Assembly: GCF_021648825.1 (NCBI RefSeq)
Contig: NZ_JAKJHS010000010.1
Location: 62,001 to 126,000, forward strand
Length of the DNA: 64,000 bases
Source of the DNA: Rhizobium halophilum
GTDB lineage: Bacteria; Pseudomonadota; Alphaproteobacteria; Rhizobiales; Rhizobiaceae
Reading direction: 5' to 3'
The number at the start of each line of letters is the position of its first letter. Position 1 is the first letter of the stretch. A program made the position numbers and the translations under genes. The notes under the pieces are model-generated. The model had not been told where the DNA came from, made no database searches, and worked only from the letters and a program-made list of their open reading frames with translations. Of the stretch, positions 27,804 through 39,565 are shown piece after piece.

Positions 27804-28406
27804 ATGCCCATCACGATCTTTGACGGCATCGTCATCGGCGTCACGCTGTTTTCCGCCGTGCTTGCCATGGTTCGTGGATTTTCGCGGGAGGTGCTGTCGA
27901 TTGCAAGCTGGATCGGTTCGATCGCTGCCGCCTACTACCTCTATCCCCTGCTGGTTCCCTACGCGCAGAACTACACCACCGACGACCGGATCGCGATTGC
28001 CGCCTCGGCCGGCATCATCTTCATTATTGCGCTGATTGTGATTTCCTTCATCACCTCGCGGATCGCCGACTTCATCATCGACAGCCGCATCGGCGCTTTG
28101 GACCGGACGCTTGGCTTCCTCTTTGGCGCAGCGCGCGGCATCCTGCTTCTGGTCGTCGCTGTGGCCTTCTGGAACTGGCTGGTCGACGTTCGCTCGCAAC
28201 CGGAATGGGTCAGCCAGTCGAAGTCGAAGCCCTTCCTTGACACGCTGGTCGGACGCCTCGAAGCCGTGCTTCCGGAAGACATCGAGCCGCAGATCCGTGC
28301 ACGTATCACCGGCCAGGAAGAGCCGACCACCAATGGTGCGCCCGCACAGAGCCAGCCACCGGCAGAGACGCCTCCGGCGGAAGATGCACCCGCGACAAAT
28401 AATTGA
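27804..28406 (+). CDS. cvpA: CvpA family membrane protein
   Basis: The 200-residue protein has four predicted helices in the first 125 residues (starting with ITIFDGIVIGVTLFSAVLAMVRG) and a C-terminal tail rich in Pro, Ala and Gln that is probably disordered. In E. coli CvpA is needed for colicin V production and lies directly before purF, the same order as here; its molecular role is unclear. GGAG lies 12 bases before the ATG. Confidence 0.93.
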   Translation: MPITIFDGIVIGVTLFSAVLAMVRGFSREVLSIASWIGSIAAAYYLYPLLVPYAQNYTTDDRIAIAASAGIIFIIALIVISFITSRIADFIIDSRIGALDRTLGFLFGAARGILLLVVAVAFWNWLVDVRSQPEWVSQSKSKPFLDTLVGRLEAVLPEDIEPQIRARITGQEEPTTNGAPAQSQPPAETPPAEDAPATNN

Positions 28407-28467
28407 CGTTTTGTTGCGGTTGATGCGCGGCCAGACATCACCATTTGTGCTATCATTCGAGAATTCA

Positions 28468-28531
28468 CGGGAACGGGCTGGCCGTGGGATCTTTTGTTCC
28501 CGCCGGCTCGTCCCTTTTCCGAAAGCAAGGG
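28468..28531 (+). promoter_or_regulatory. Structured purF leader with competing helices
   Basis: CGGGAAC (28468-28474) can pair with GTTCCCG (28496-28502), and the adjacent GGGCTGGC (28475-28482) can pair with GCCGGCTC (28502-28509, two G-T pairs). The helices interlock without connecting bases, so they are likely alternatives. A third helix, CCCTT (28512-28516) with AAGGG (28527-28531), covers the probable ribosome-binding site of purF. No known riboswitch class was recognised. The regulatory role is an inference from this arrangement. Confidence 0.35.
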
Positions 28532-28538
28532 CCAGTAG

Positions 28539-30029
28539 ATGAACCAGCCGGTTTCCCAGACGATTGCGGACGAACTCGATGGTGACACGCTTCACGAGGA
28601 ATGCGGCGTCTTCGGCATTCTAGGCCATCCTGACGCCGCAGCGCTGACGGCACTTGGTCTACACGCTCTCCAGCATCGCGGACAGGAAGCAGCCGGCATC
28701 GTCTCCTTCGACGGCACCCGGTTTCATTCCGAACGGCGGATGGGCCTCGTCGGCGACCACTACACAGATCCGGCAACGCTTGCGAAACTGCCGGGAACGA
28801 TTTCCATCGGCCACGTGCGCTACTCTACGACGGGCGAAGTGGCGCTTCGCAACGTCCAGCCCTTGTTTGCGGAGCTTGAAGTAGGCGGCATTGCCGTTGC
28901 CCATAACGGCAACTTCACCAATGGCCTGACGCTGCGCCGACAGTTGATCGCAGGGGGAGCGATCTGCCAGTCCACGTCAGACACGGAAGTCGTCCTGCAC
29001 CTCATTGCCCGCTCACGCTACACGTCGACGGCTGACCGTTTCATCGATGCCGTCCGGCAGATGGAAGGCGGATACTCAATGCTGGCGATGACGCGTACCA
29101 AGCTGATTGCGGCCCGCGATCCTACCGGCATCCGGCCGCTCGTCATGGGCGAGCTCGACGGCAAGCCGATTTTCTGTTCGGAGACCTGCGCGCTTGAGAT
29201 CATCGGCGCGAAATACATTCGCGACGTGGAGAACGGCGAGGTCATCATCTGCGAGATCCAGCCCGACGGCTCGGTCCAGATCGATGCCCGCAAGGCTGGC
29301 AACCAGCAGCCGGAGCGGCTGTGCCTGTTCGAGTATGTCTACTTTGCGCGTCCCGATTCGGTGGTCGGTGGGCGTAGCGTCTATGTGGCGCGCAAGAACA
29401 TGGGGATGAACCTCGCCAAAGAAGCACCGGTGGAGGCCGATGTCGTCGTGCCGGTTCCAGACGGCGGGACGCCGGCAGCCCTGGGGTTTGCCCAGGAGAG
29501 TGGCATTCCGTTTGAATACGGCATTATCCGCAACCACTATGTTGGACGCACGTTCATCGAGCCGACGCAGCAGATCCGTGCTTTCGGTGTGAAGCTGAAA
29601 CACTCTGCCAACCGGGCAATGATCGAGGGCAAGCGCGTGGTGCTGGTCGACGACTCCATCGTCCGCGGCACGACGTCGCTGAAGATCGTTCAGATGATCC
29701 GTGATGCGGGCGCGAAGGAAGTGCACATCCGCGTCGCCAGCCCGATGATCTACTATCCCGACTTCTACGGCATCGATACGCCAGACGCCGACAAGCTACT
29801 CGCTAACCAGTATGACAGCCTGCAGGCGATGTGCGACTACATCGGTGCCGACTCGCTGCAGTTCCTGTCGATCGACGGCCTTTATCGCGCTGTCGGCGGC
29901 GAAGCGAGGAACGCTGCGCGGCCGCAGTTCACGGACCATTACTTCACAGGCGATTACCCGACGCGGCTCCTGGACAAGAGCGGCGAATCCATGGGCAACA
30001 AGATCTCGGTGCTGGCCAGCAACGGCTGA
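28539..30029 (+). CDS. purF: Amidophosphoribosyltransferase
   Basis: PurF makes 5-phosphoribosylamine from PRPP and glutamine, the first committed step of purine synthesis. The 496-residue protein has a 21-residue N-terminal propeptide before the nucleophile Cys22 (ECGVFGI), so it is the type that needs maturation. The glutaminase domain covers roughly 22-260; the phosphoribosyltransferase domain contains the PRPP loop VLVDDSIVRGTTS (368-380). The gene follows cvpA after 132 bases and may be controlled by the structured leader. An HNH gene follows 25 bases downstream. Confidence 0.98.
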   Translation: MNQPVSQTIADELDGDTLHEECGVFGILGHPDAAALTALGLHALQHRGQEAAGIVSFDGTRFHSERRMGLVGDHYTDPATLAKLPGTISIGHVRYSTTGEVALRNVQPLFAELEVGGIAVAHNGNFTNGLTLRRQLIAGGAICQSTSDTEVVLHLIARSRYTSTADRFIDAVRQMEGGYSMLAMTRTKLIAARDPTGIRPLVMGELDGKPIFCSETCALEIIGAKYIRDVENGEVIICEIQPDGSVQIDARKAGNQQPERLCLFEYVYFARPDSVVGGRSVYVARKNMGMNLAKEAPVEADVVVPVPDGGTPAALGFAQESGIPFEYGIIRNHYVGRTFIEPTQQIRAFGVKLKHSANRAMIEGKRVVLVDDSIVRGTTSLKIVQMIRDAGAKEVHIRVASPMIYYPDFYGIDTPDADKLLANQYDSLQAMCDYIGADSLQFLSIDGLYRAVGGEARNAARPQFTDHYFTGDYPTRLLDKSGESMGNKISVLASNG

Positions 30030-30054
30030 GCGGGCACCGCGCCGAGCAGCGCGC

Positions 30055-30384
30055 ATGGCACGGAAGCGTCGGGAAGAAATCACCTCCTGGTATCAGAAGC
30101 CGGAGCCCGAAATCTGCCCGCTGTGCGGGCGGATCATTCCCGAAGACCAGCGGGACGAGCACCATCTCGTGCCGAAAAGCCGTGGCGGCCGGGAGACGCA
30201 GGCACTACATCGGATCTGCCACAGACAGATCCATGCGCTGTTCAGCGAGGCGGAGCTGGAGAAATCCTACGCCACAGTCGATGCACTTCTTGAGCACGAA
30301 GAGATGCGCAAGTTTGTGACCTGGGTTTCGAAAAAGCCGCCAGGCTTCTATGACGGAACCAAGCGCAGCAACCGCCGTCGTTAA
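30055..30384 (+). CDS. Small HNH nuclease domain protein
   Basis: The 109-residue basic protein contains a CPLC pair (Cys21, Cys24), the DEHHLVPKSRGG motif (34-45) with His36/His37, and LHRICHRQIH (51-60), which together form an HNH/treble-clef zinc fold. The frame is open upstream into purF but the ATG at 30055 is where protein-like sequence begins. It sits 25 bases after purF and probably shares its transcript. The biological role is not known; many stand-alone HNH proteins nick or cut DNA, but this one lacks any other domain. Confidence 0.8.
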   Translation: MARKRREEITSWYQKPEPEICPLCGRIIPEDQRDEHHLVPKSRGGRETQALHRICHRQIHALFSEAELEKSYATVDALLEHEEMRKFVTWVSKKPPGFYDGTKRSNRRR

Positions 30385-30489
30385 TGGCGGGAGCAGCGAC
30401 CATCCCACGGCTTGCGACTGCTGCGTCCATGCGCCACTTGCGCCCCTTCCCTGCCTGTGACAATCCTCCGCACAACAGGAGCAGGGTGG

Positions 30490-30508
30490 CCCGCCGCACT
30501 GGCGGGCG
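30490..30508 (+). other. Hairpin upstream of the SDR gene
   Basis: GCCCGCC and GGCGGGC form a 7-bp GC-only stem with a five-base loop, 15 bases before the SDR start. It may end the purF-HNH transcript or shape the SDR translation start. No T-run follows. Confidence 0.35.
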
Positions 30509-30523
30509 CAACGGAAAGAGACA

Positions 30524-31264
30524 ATGACGATCGACTTGAAGGACAGGATTGCGCTGGTGACCGGTGCTTCGCGCGGCATCGGCTACTTCACGGCACTCGA
30601 GCTTGCCAAGGCGGGCGCACATGTGATCGCCTGCGCCCGCACGGTGGGAGGGCTTGAGGATCTCGACGACGCGATAAAAGCCACAGGTGGGTCGGCGACA
30701 CTAGTACCCTTTGACCTGACAGATATGGCCGCGATCGACCGCCTCGGCGCCTCCATCTTCGAGCGCTGGGGAAAGCTCGACATCCTCGTTGCCAATGCCG
30801 GTATCCTCGGCGTCATCTCGCCGATCGGACATATCGAGGCGAAGGTTTTCGAGAAGGTTATGCTAACCAATGTCACCGCGACTTGGCGGCTGATCCGTTC
30901 GGTGGAGCCGCTGCTCCTCAAATCGGACGCGGGCCGGGCCCTGATCCTTTCTTCCGGTGCCGCACACAAGTGCCGTCCGTTCTGGAGCGCTTATTCCGCC
31001 TCCAAGGCTGCGGTCGAGGCATTGGCCCGCACCTGGGCGGCCGAACAACAGCGGACTGCCTTGCGCATCAACGCAATCGACCCTGGCGCGACCCGCACGG
31101 CAATGCGGGCCCAGGCGGTCCCCGGCGAGGATCCGCAGACGCTGCCGCACCCTGCCGAGGTCGCTGCCGCCATCCTTCCCCTCGCGTCACCAGGAATGAC
31201 GGACACCGGGCGCCTCTTTGTCGTTCCCGACAACAAGTTCGTCGATTACCGCATGCCGGAATGA
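30524..31264 (+). CDS. Short-chain dehydrogenase/reductase
   Basis: The 246-residue protein has the SDR cofactor motif GASRGIG (14-20), the NAG motif (NAGILGV, around 89-95) and the active-site YSASK. The serine is in the LSSGAAHK region. The substrate cannot be told from sequence. The C-terminus (GRLFVVPDNKFVDYRMPE) is unlike FabG. GGAAAGAG precedes the ATG. The gene lies between the purF group and cysS; a 204-base gap separates it from cysS. Confidence 0.88.
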   Translation: MTIDLKDRIALVTGASRGIGYFTALELAKAGAHVIACARTVGGLEDLDDAIKATGGSATLVPFDLTDMAAIDRLGASIFERWGKLDILVANAGILGVISPIGHIEAKVFEKVMLTNVTATWRLIRSVEPLLLKSDAGRALILSSGAAHKCRPFWSAYSASKAAVEALARTWAAEQQRTALRINAIDPGATRTAMRAQAVPGEDPQTLPHPAEVAAAILPLASPGMTDTGRLFVVPDNKFVDYRMPE

Positions 31265-31468
31265 GAGGCTTGTAGCCGGCATCGACCGCTTCTGGCGGCC
31301 TTGACCGCGGCTGCTTCGCACGCCATAACACCCGCATGAACACGGCGATTTCCATTTGCGGGATCATTATTCGCTAGCGCACCGCGCTGGCCCGGCCGTT
31401 TTCGTCTCTCGAAAAGCCTGAAGACAAACGGCCCGGTGCCGCCGGTGGCTTGCTGTCAGGAGATTTCG

Positions 31469-32854
31469 ATGAGCGTGATGCTCAAGCTGTACAATACGTT
31501 GACCCGCGAGAAGGCCGAATTCCGGCCGATCGATCCGAAGAATGTGCGCATGTATGTCTGCGGCCCGACGGTCTATGACTATGCGCATATCGGCAACGCG
31601 CGACCCGTGATCGTGTTCGACGTGCTCTACCGCCTGCTGCGCCACACGTACGGCGAAGGGCATGTCACCTATGCCCGCAACATCACAGACGTCGACGACA
31701 AGATCAATGCACGGGCGCTGCGGGACCATCCGGGCTTGCCGCTGAACGAAGCGATCCGGCTGGTGACGGAGAAGACGGAGAGGCAGTTCAAGGAAGACGC
31801 GAAGGCACTCGGCTGCCTCGAGCCGAATGTCGAGCCGCGTGCAACTGACAACATTCCGCAGATGATCGATATCATCGAGCGGCTGGTCACCAAGGCGCAT
31901 GCCTATGTGGCCGGGGGCGAAGTTCTGTTCGATACACGCTCGATGAGCGACTACGGCCAGCTTTCGAAGCGCCCGCTCGACGAGCAGCAGGCGGGTGCCC
32001 GGATCGCCGTCGACGCGCACAAGAAGAACCCCGGCGACTTCGTGCTCTGGAAGCTCTCCTCGGAGAACGAGCCCGGCTGGGAGAGCCCCTGGGGCCGGGG
32101 GCGACCTGGCTGGCACATCGAGTGCTCCGCCATGAGCGGCCGCTATCTCGGCGAGGTCTTCGATATCCACGGCGGCGGTCTCGACCTCATCTTCCCGCAC
32201 CACGAGAACGAGATCGCCCAATCGCGCTGCGCCCACGGCACCGACGTTATGGCCAATGTCTGGATGCACAACGGTTTCGTCCAGGTCGAGGGCCGCAAGA
32301 TGTCGAAGTCGGAAGGTAACTTCGTGACCATCCACGACCTGCTGCACACGGACAAGTTCGGAGGGCGGCAATGGCCGGGGGAAATCCTGCGGCTTGCGAT
32401 GCTGATGACGCACTACCGCGAGCCCATCGATTTCTCGGTGAAACGACTTGAGGAGGCGGAGCGGCTGATTGCGAAATGGCCGGTGCCGGAGACGGTCGAG
32501 GGGAAACCGGATGCCGGCGTGCTGGCCGCTCTCGGCGATGACCTCAATACGGTCGCTGCGGTGCAGGAACTGCATGCATTGGCGCAGGCCGCCAAAGCGG
32601 ATCCGGAGCGGCTCCGGGCCTTCGCCGCCAGCGCCGCTCTGCTTGGCGTCGTGCCGAAGAAGACAGAGATCGACGAGGCCGTCGCGTCGGCGGTCGACGC
32701 GCTCGTGCAGATGCGACTTGAGATGCTGAAGGCGAAGAACTTTGCGGAAGCCGATAAAATCCGCGATGATCTTTCCGCCAAGGGCATCCAGCTCAAAGAT
32801 GGCAAGGACGCCGCCACCGGCGAGCGGGTCACGACATGGGAGGTAAAGAGGTGA
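31469..32854 (+). CDS. cysS: Cysteinyl-tRNA synthetase
   Basis: CysS charges tRNA-Cys. The 461-residue class I synthetase has the zinc ligand Cys31 in [16 protein letters not shown] with the HIGH-type motif at 40-43, the FPHHENE zinc-binding stretch and the KMSKS motif at 277-281. The start at 31469 follows AGGAG at seven bases; a second ATG three codons later is possible. The stop overlaps the start of the GFA-type gene (GTGA), which suggests coupling. Confidence 0.98.
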   Translation: MSVMLKLYNTLTREKAEFRPIDPKNVRMYVCGPTVYDYAHIGNARPVIVFDVLYRLLRHTYGEGHVTYARNITDVDDKINARALRDHPGLPLNEAIRLVTEKTERQFKEDAKALGCLEPNVEPRATDNIPQMIDIIERLVTKAHAYVAGGEVLFDTRSMSDYGQLSKRPLDEQQAGARIAVDAHKKNPGDFVLWKLSSENEPGWESPWGRGRPGWHIECSAMSGRYLGEVFDIHGGGLDLIFPHHENEIAQSRCAHGTDVMANVWMHNGFVQVEGRKMSKSEGNFVTIHDLLHTDKFGGRQWPGEILRLAMLMTHYREPIDFSVKRLEEAERLIAKWPVPETVEGKPDAGVLAALGDDLNTVAAVQELHALAQAAKADPERLRAFAASAALLGVVPKKTEIDEAVASAVDALVQMRLEMLKAKNFAEADKIRDDLSAKGIQLKDGKDAATGERVTTWEVKR

Positions 32855-33324
32855 GCCAGATCCATACCGGCGGCTGCCAGTGCGGCGCTGTGCGCTTTCG
32901 CATCTTCGGCGACCTTCTGGACAGCTCCATCTGCCACTGTCGCATGTGCCAGAAAGCCTTCGGCGCCTACTATGCGCCTTTGGTGTCCACCCGCGGCGCG
33001 GACTTGACCTGGACGCGGGGAACGCCAAAACATTTCCAATCCTCCAACCATGTTCGGCGCGGATTTTGTGGAGACTGCGGTACTCCCCTCACCTACGAAG
33101 CGGCGGACGGGATTGCGGTTGCAGCCGGCGCCTTTGATGTTCCTGGCAGCGTGCCGCCGACCATCCAGTATGGCGTGGAAGGCAAGATCGGCTTCGTCGA
33201 CCACCTGAGCGACCTACCCGAACGTAGCACGCAAGACGACATCGAGGCGGCCCCCTTTCTCGCTGGCATCATCTCCTATCAGCATCCCGACCATGACACC
33301 GAGCGCTGGCCGAGGGAGACATGA
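32851..33324 (+). CDS. GFA / CENP-V family zinc protein
   Basis: This 157-residue protein belongs to the family of glutathione-dependent formaldehyde-activating enzymes and the CENP-V-like proteins. The zinc ligands are visible as Cys9 and Cys11 (GCQCGAVRF), Cys28, Cys30 and Cys33 (CHCRMCQ) and the pair in [10 protein letters not shown]. Activity of most bacterial members is untested, so a formaldehyde role is not implied. The GTG at 32851 is preferred because GGAGG lies at good spacing and the start overlaps the cysS stop by four bases; an ATG at 32836 is the alternative. Confidence 0.88.
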   Translation: MSQIHTGGCQCGAVRFRIFGDLLDSSICHCRMCQKAFGAYYAPLVSTRGADLTWTRGTPKHFQSSNHVRRGFCGDCGTPLTYEAADGIAVAAGAFDVPGSVPPTIQYGVEGKIGFVDHLSDLPERSTQDDIEAAPFLAGIISYQHPDHDTERWPRET

Positions 33325-33566
33325 CGCGATGGCGCAGACCCCGGTCCGCACATCCCGAACGGGTCGCTTCAAGGGCGGATTGCCAAAGCAATGGCTGAGC
33401 ACTCCTTGCATCCGCAGCCTGACTTATGTCCTTGTTAGCTAACCACTTCCTGTTTCCCGGCCATACCACCCAGGACTTTCGATGAATTTTCTCACTTTGA
33501 TCCTTGCGAAGATACGCCGATCAAGTTCCCCTTGCGGTGGTTGCCGCGCCGAGACCGGAGGACGCG

Positions 33567-36845
<3,279 letters not shown>

Positions 36846-37766
36846 TCAGAGCTCCTTCTTAGAGAGGCCCCATTCGTCTTCCGAGTACCACTCGCCTGGT
36901 TCCGGCGGCTGGTGCCAGCGGAGTTGCCTGACCGCGCTGGCAGTACGACTACGGAAGGCGGCTTCCAGACCTTCATGACGACCCGTCGGGGGCGGCTCCT
37001 GACCTTCGGCCCAGACAAACGAGACGGGCTGCAGGAACTGGGCGCTGAAGCCGATGTCTTCCCGGACAATGAGCAGGAAGCCGCCGATCCGCGTGAACGG
37101 AAGCTGCGTCCCCCGATCGTCGATAGCCGGTATCCCCAGCGGGAACAGAAGCCTGCCTCGCGGAGCAAGGTTCTCGACCCATGCCGACGCGGGGTGATCA
37201 AGCGCGAAGTTGACATAGATGACGTTTACTTCCGTCTTCGGAAACTGCGCTCCATCTCCCTGAATCACCTCGACCTGGGGATAGCTCGCGAGGTTCGCCC
37301 GGGCCTGCTCTGCCAATGTCGAATCGAACTCTATCGCCGTGACACGACCGGCCGGACCGACGAGCTCGGCAAGAATTGCAGTAAAGTAGCCAGTGCCCGC
37401 GCCGACGTGAACCACCTGCTCCCCGACACCGACGCCGATCTCGTTCAGTGCAGACGCATGAAGCGACGGAACACCGTTGTTGACATGCCGGGTTCGGTCC
37501 AGCGCGACCAGCATGTCTTGGTACAGCACCACGGGATCCCCAGAGGCCAGCTCGCGATAGTTGGCAAAGTCGCTGTAGAACCACGGCGGAGGCCCGAAGA
37601 AACGCTCCCGCTCGACCTTGGCGAAGGCAGAAAGCAGGGCGCCATCGCCTCTTACCCCCGCCTTCGCCAGCACCTGGCTCGCAAACAGTTGACGATGGAT
37701 CGGCTGCTCTTCGAAGGTCATGGCAATCGCGTTGCTCCAGCTTCCATTCTCAGCGCTCAAATTCAT
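36846..37766 (-). CDS. PCMT-like SAM-dependent methyltransferase
   Basis: The 306-residue protein resembles protein-L-isoaspartate O-methyltransferases: an N-terminal region with VERERFFGPP, the SAM motif VVHVGAGTGYFTA and AIEFDSTLAEQA. It is longer than the classic repair enzyme (about 210 residues) and has an extra C-terminal part of about 90 residues, so the target may differ. The start is uncertain: a TTG at 37790 and ATGs at 37766 and 37721 are in frame and none has a strong ribosome-binding site. The gene is convergent with cimA without a gap and divergent from rarD. Confidence 0.75.
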   Translation of the reverse strand: MNLSAENGSWSNAIAMTFEEQPIHRQLFASQVLAKAGVRGDGALLSAFAKVERERFFGPPPWFYSDFANYRELASGDPVVLYQDMLVALDRTRHVNNGVPSLHASALNEIGVGVGEQVVHVGAGTGYFTAILAELVGPAGRVTAIEFDSTLAEQARANLASYPQVEVIQGDGAQFPKTEVNVIYVNFALDHPASAWVENLAPRGRLLFPLGIPAIDDRGTQLPFTRIGGFLLIVREDIGFSAQFLQPVSFVWAEGQEPPPTGRHEGLEAAFRSRTASAVRQLRWHQPPEPGEWYSEDEWGLSKKEL

Positions 37767-37857
37767 GACTGCGATTGACGCTTCACGCAAATGAATTGGT
37801 GCGCTCCTGAGGGCTGGAGTAGAGCGGACCTTCCCAGAACAGTTGGAATCACCTCAA

Positions 37858-38781
37858 ATGGCGAATATCGATGCGCCTCTTCCGGCGAAAAACGAGGATT
37901 CCGCACGCGGTTTTGCCTTTGCACTCACCGCCTACTTCATGTGGGGCTTCCTGCCGATCTATATGAAGGCGGTGGCGCACATGTCGCCGATCGAGGTCCT
38001 GGCGCATCGCGTTATCTGGTCCGTTCCGGTCGCTGGAATCGTCCTGATGATCCTACGAAGGACAGGCGACCTGACGGTTGCCTTTCGCTCGCCGCGCACG
38101 CTGTTGATGGCCGCGCTGACTGCGGCTCTGATCACCGTGAACTGGGGGATCTATGTCTGGGCCATTTCGGTCGATCGCGCCCTGGACACAGCACTCGGTT
38201 ACTTCATCAATCCGCTGTTCAGCATTTTCCTGGCTGCGGTGCTTCTGAAGGAGCGCCTGCAGCCGGTGCAATTGGCAGCGATCGCCCTCGTCGTGGCGGC
38301 AGTCGCGATTCTCACCGTCGATGCCGGTGGGCTTCCTTGGGTCTCCCTGGGGCTGACGGTGAGCTGGGGATTTTATGCCTTTTTTCGAAAGACACTGCCT
38401 GTAGGGCCCAACCAGGGCTTCTTTCTCGAAGTGCTGCTTCTCAGCCCGCCCGCGTTGATTTTCATTCTTTACTCCGAAACGTCAGGGAGCGGCCATCTCT
38501 CCAACGGCAGCATGTCCGATACACTGCTTCTGATCGGCAGCGGCCTGATCACGGCCGGCCCGCTGATGATTTATGCCAACGGCGCAAAACTACTGAGGCT
38601 CTCGACGATCGGGATCATGCAGTACATCGCGCCGACGATGATCTTCCTGATCGCCGTCTTCGTCTTCAATGAGCCGCTCAGCGCGGTGAAGCTCGTTGCT
38701 TTTGCGCTGATCTGGACGGCGCTCGCTATTTACTCCTGGGCATTGCTTAGCGCGAGCCGCGGCCGGTCAGCTGCTGAGTAG
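37858..38781 (+). CDS. rarD: RarD family EamA-type transporter
   Basis: The 307-residue membrane protein has ten predicted helices and features of RarD: ALTAYFMWGFLPIYMK near the start, NWGIYVWA and LGYFINPLFSI in the first half, and QYIAPTMIFLI near the end. RarD proteins belong to the drug/metabolite transporter superfamily; the transported compound is not established. The ATG at 37858 is chosen over an upstream TTG. It converges with the LOG gene after six bases. Confidence 0.9.
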   Translation: MANIDAPLPAKNEDSARGFAFALTAYFMWGFLPIYMKAVAHMSPIEVLAHRVIWSVPVAGIVLMILRRTGDLTVAFRSPRTLLMAALTAALITVNWGIYVWAISVDRALDTALGYFINPLFSIFLAAVLLKERLQPVQLAAIALVVAAVAILTVDAGGLPWVSLGLTVSWGFYAFFRKTLPVGPNQGFFLEVLLLSPPALIFILYSETSGSGHLSNGSMSDTLLLIGSGLITAGPLMIYANGAKLLRLSTIGIMQYIAPTMIFLIAVFVFNEPLSAVKLVAFALIWTALAIYSWALLSASRGRSAAE

Positions 38782-38787
38782 CCGATC

Positions 38788-39393
38788 TCAAAGGCGGGAG
38801 ATCACTTCTTCTTCCCCTTGCGCAGCAGCCTCATTCTCACTGCGATCGAGAATTGCCGGGACGATTTGTTCGATATCATCGATCACCATCGGTCGAACAA
38901 GATGCGCGCGGTGAATGAAACCCTGGTCGCGCATATGATCGATGAGATCGAGCATCGGGTTCCAGAAACCCGCGACGTTTGCGAAGACCATTGGTTTTTC
39001 GTGGCGTCCCAACTGGCCCCAGGTCATGATCTCGACGATTTCTTCAAGCGTGCCGATCCCGCCCGGCAGGGTAACGAAGGCGTCGGACCTTTCAAACATG
39101 ACGTGCTTTCGTTCATGCATGTCTTCGGTTACGATGAGTTCATCGAGTTGGCTGAGCGAGTGGCGCGTAGCCTCCATGTCGACGAGGAAGTTGGGGATGA
39201 TCCCCGTGACTTGGCCACCATTGCCAAGCACGCCTGCCGCAACTGCGCCCATGATCCCCTTCGTGCCACCGCCATAGACAAGGCGCAGGCCATGGGCGGC
39301 GAGTGATTTCCCAAGCATACGGCCCGCGGCGATATAGGCAGGATCGCGGCCCGGCTGGGATCCGCAATAAACGCAGATGGACTGAATTGGCAC
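38788..39393 (-). CDS. LOG family protein (cytokinin riboside 5'-monophosphate phosphoribohydrolase type)
   Basis: The 201-residue protein contains the LOG hallmarks MHERK (92-96) and PGGIGTLEE (110-118) plus the N-terminal ICVYCGS motif (6-12). Plant and several bacterial LOG proteins release free cytokinin base from the nucleotide; others act on AMP or related nucleotides (TIGR00730 group). For a plant-associated family a cytokinin role is tempting, but no other cytokinin genes are present, so this is only a possibility. It is divergent from the LysM gene. Confidence 0.9.
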   Translation of the reverse strand: MPIQSICVYCGSQPGRDPAYIAAGRMLGKSLAAHGLRLVYGGGTKGIMGAVAAGVLGNGGQVTGIIPNFLVDMEATRHSLSQLDELIVTEDMHERKHVMFERSDAFVTLPGGIGTLEEIVEIMTWGQLGRHEKPMVFANVAGFWNPMLDLIDHMRDQGFIHRAHLVRPMVIDDIEQIVPAILDRSENEAAAQGEEEVISRL

Positions 39394-39565
39394 TCATCAA
39401 CTCCAGAGAATTCAATCGAAGGCGGGACATGATCGCTGCCCCACATCAAAGTGACGGGAAACATAGCAGACAGCAAGACCAGATAGACCGAAATGCTTGT
39501 GAAGCCAGAGGGAAAGAGGTAATCCGAAGGGACAGGCGGAACCATCCGCCCGGAGAGAATTGAAG

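Noticed and set aside
28468..28509. H-type pseudoknot in the purF leader
   Set aside because: The two helices are interlocked with no bases left to bridge the grooves, so alternative helices are more plausible than a pseudoknot.
31270..31283. 14-base sequence TTGTAGCCGGCATC repeated at 44971-44984
   Set aside because: In 64 kb several 14-base matches are expected by chance, and the surroundings do not match further.
31367..33028. Long minus-strand open frame opposite cysS
   Set aside because: Antisense shadow; cysS on the plus strand is fully supported by HIGH and KMSKS motifs.
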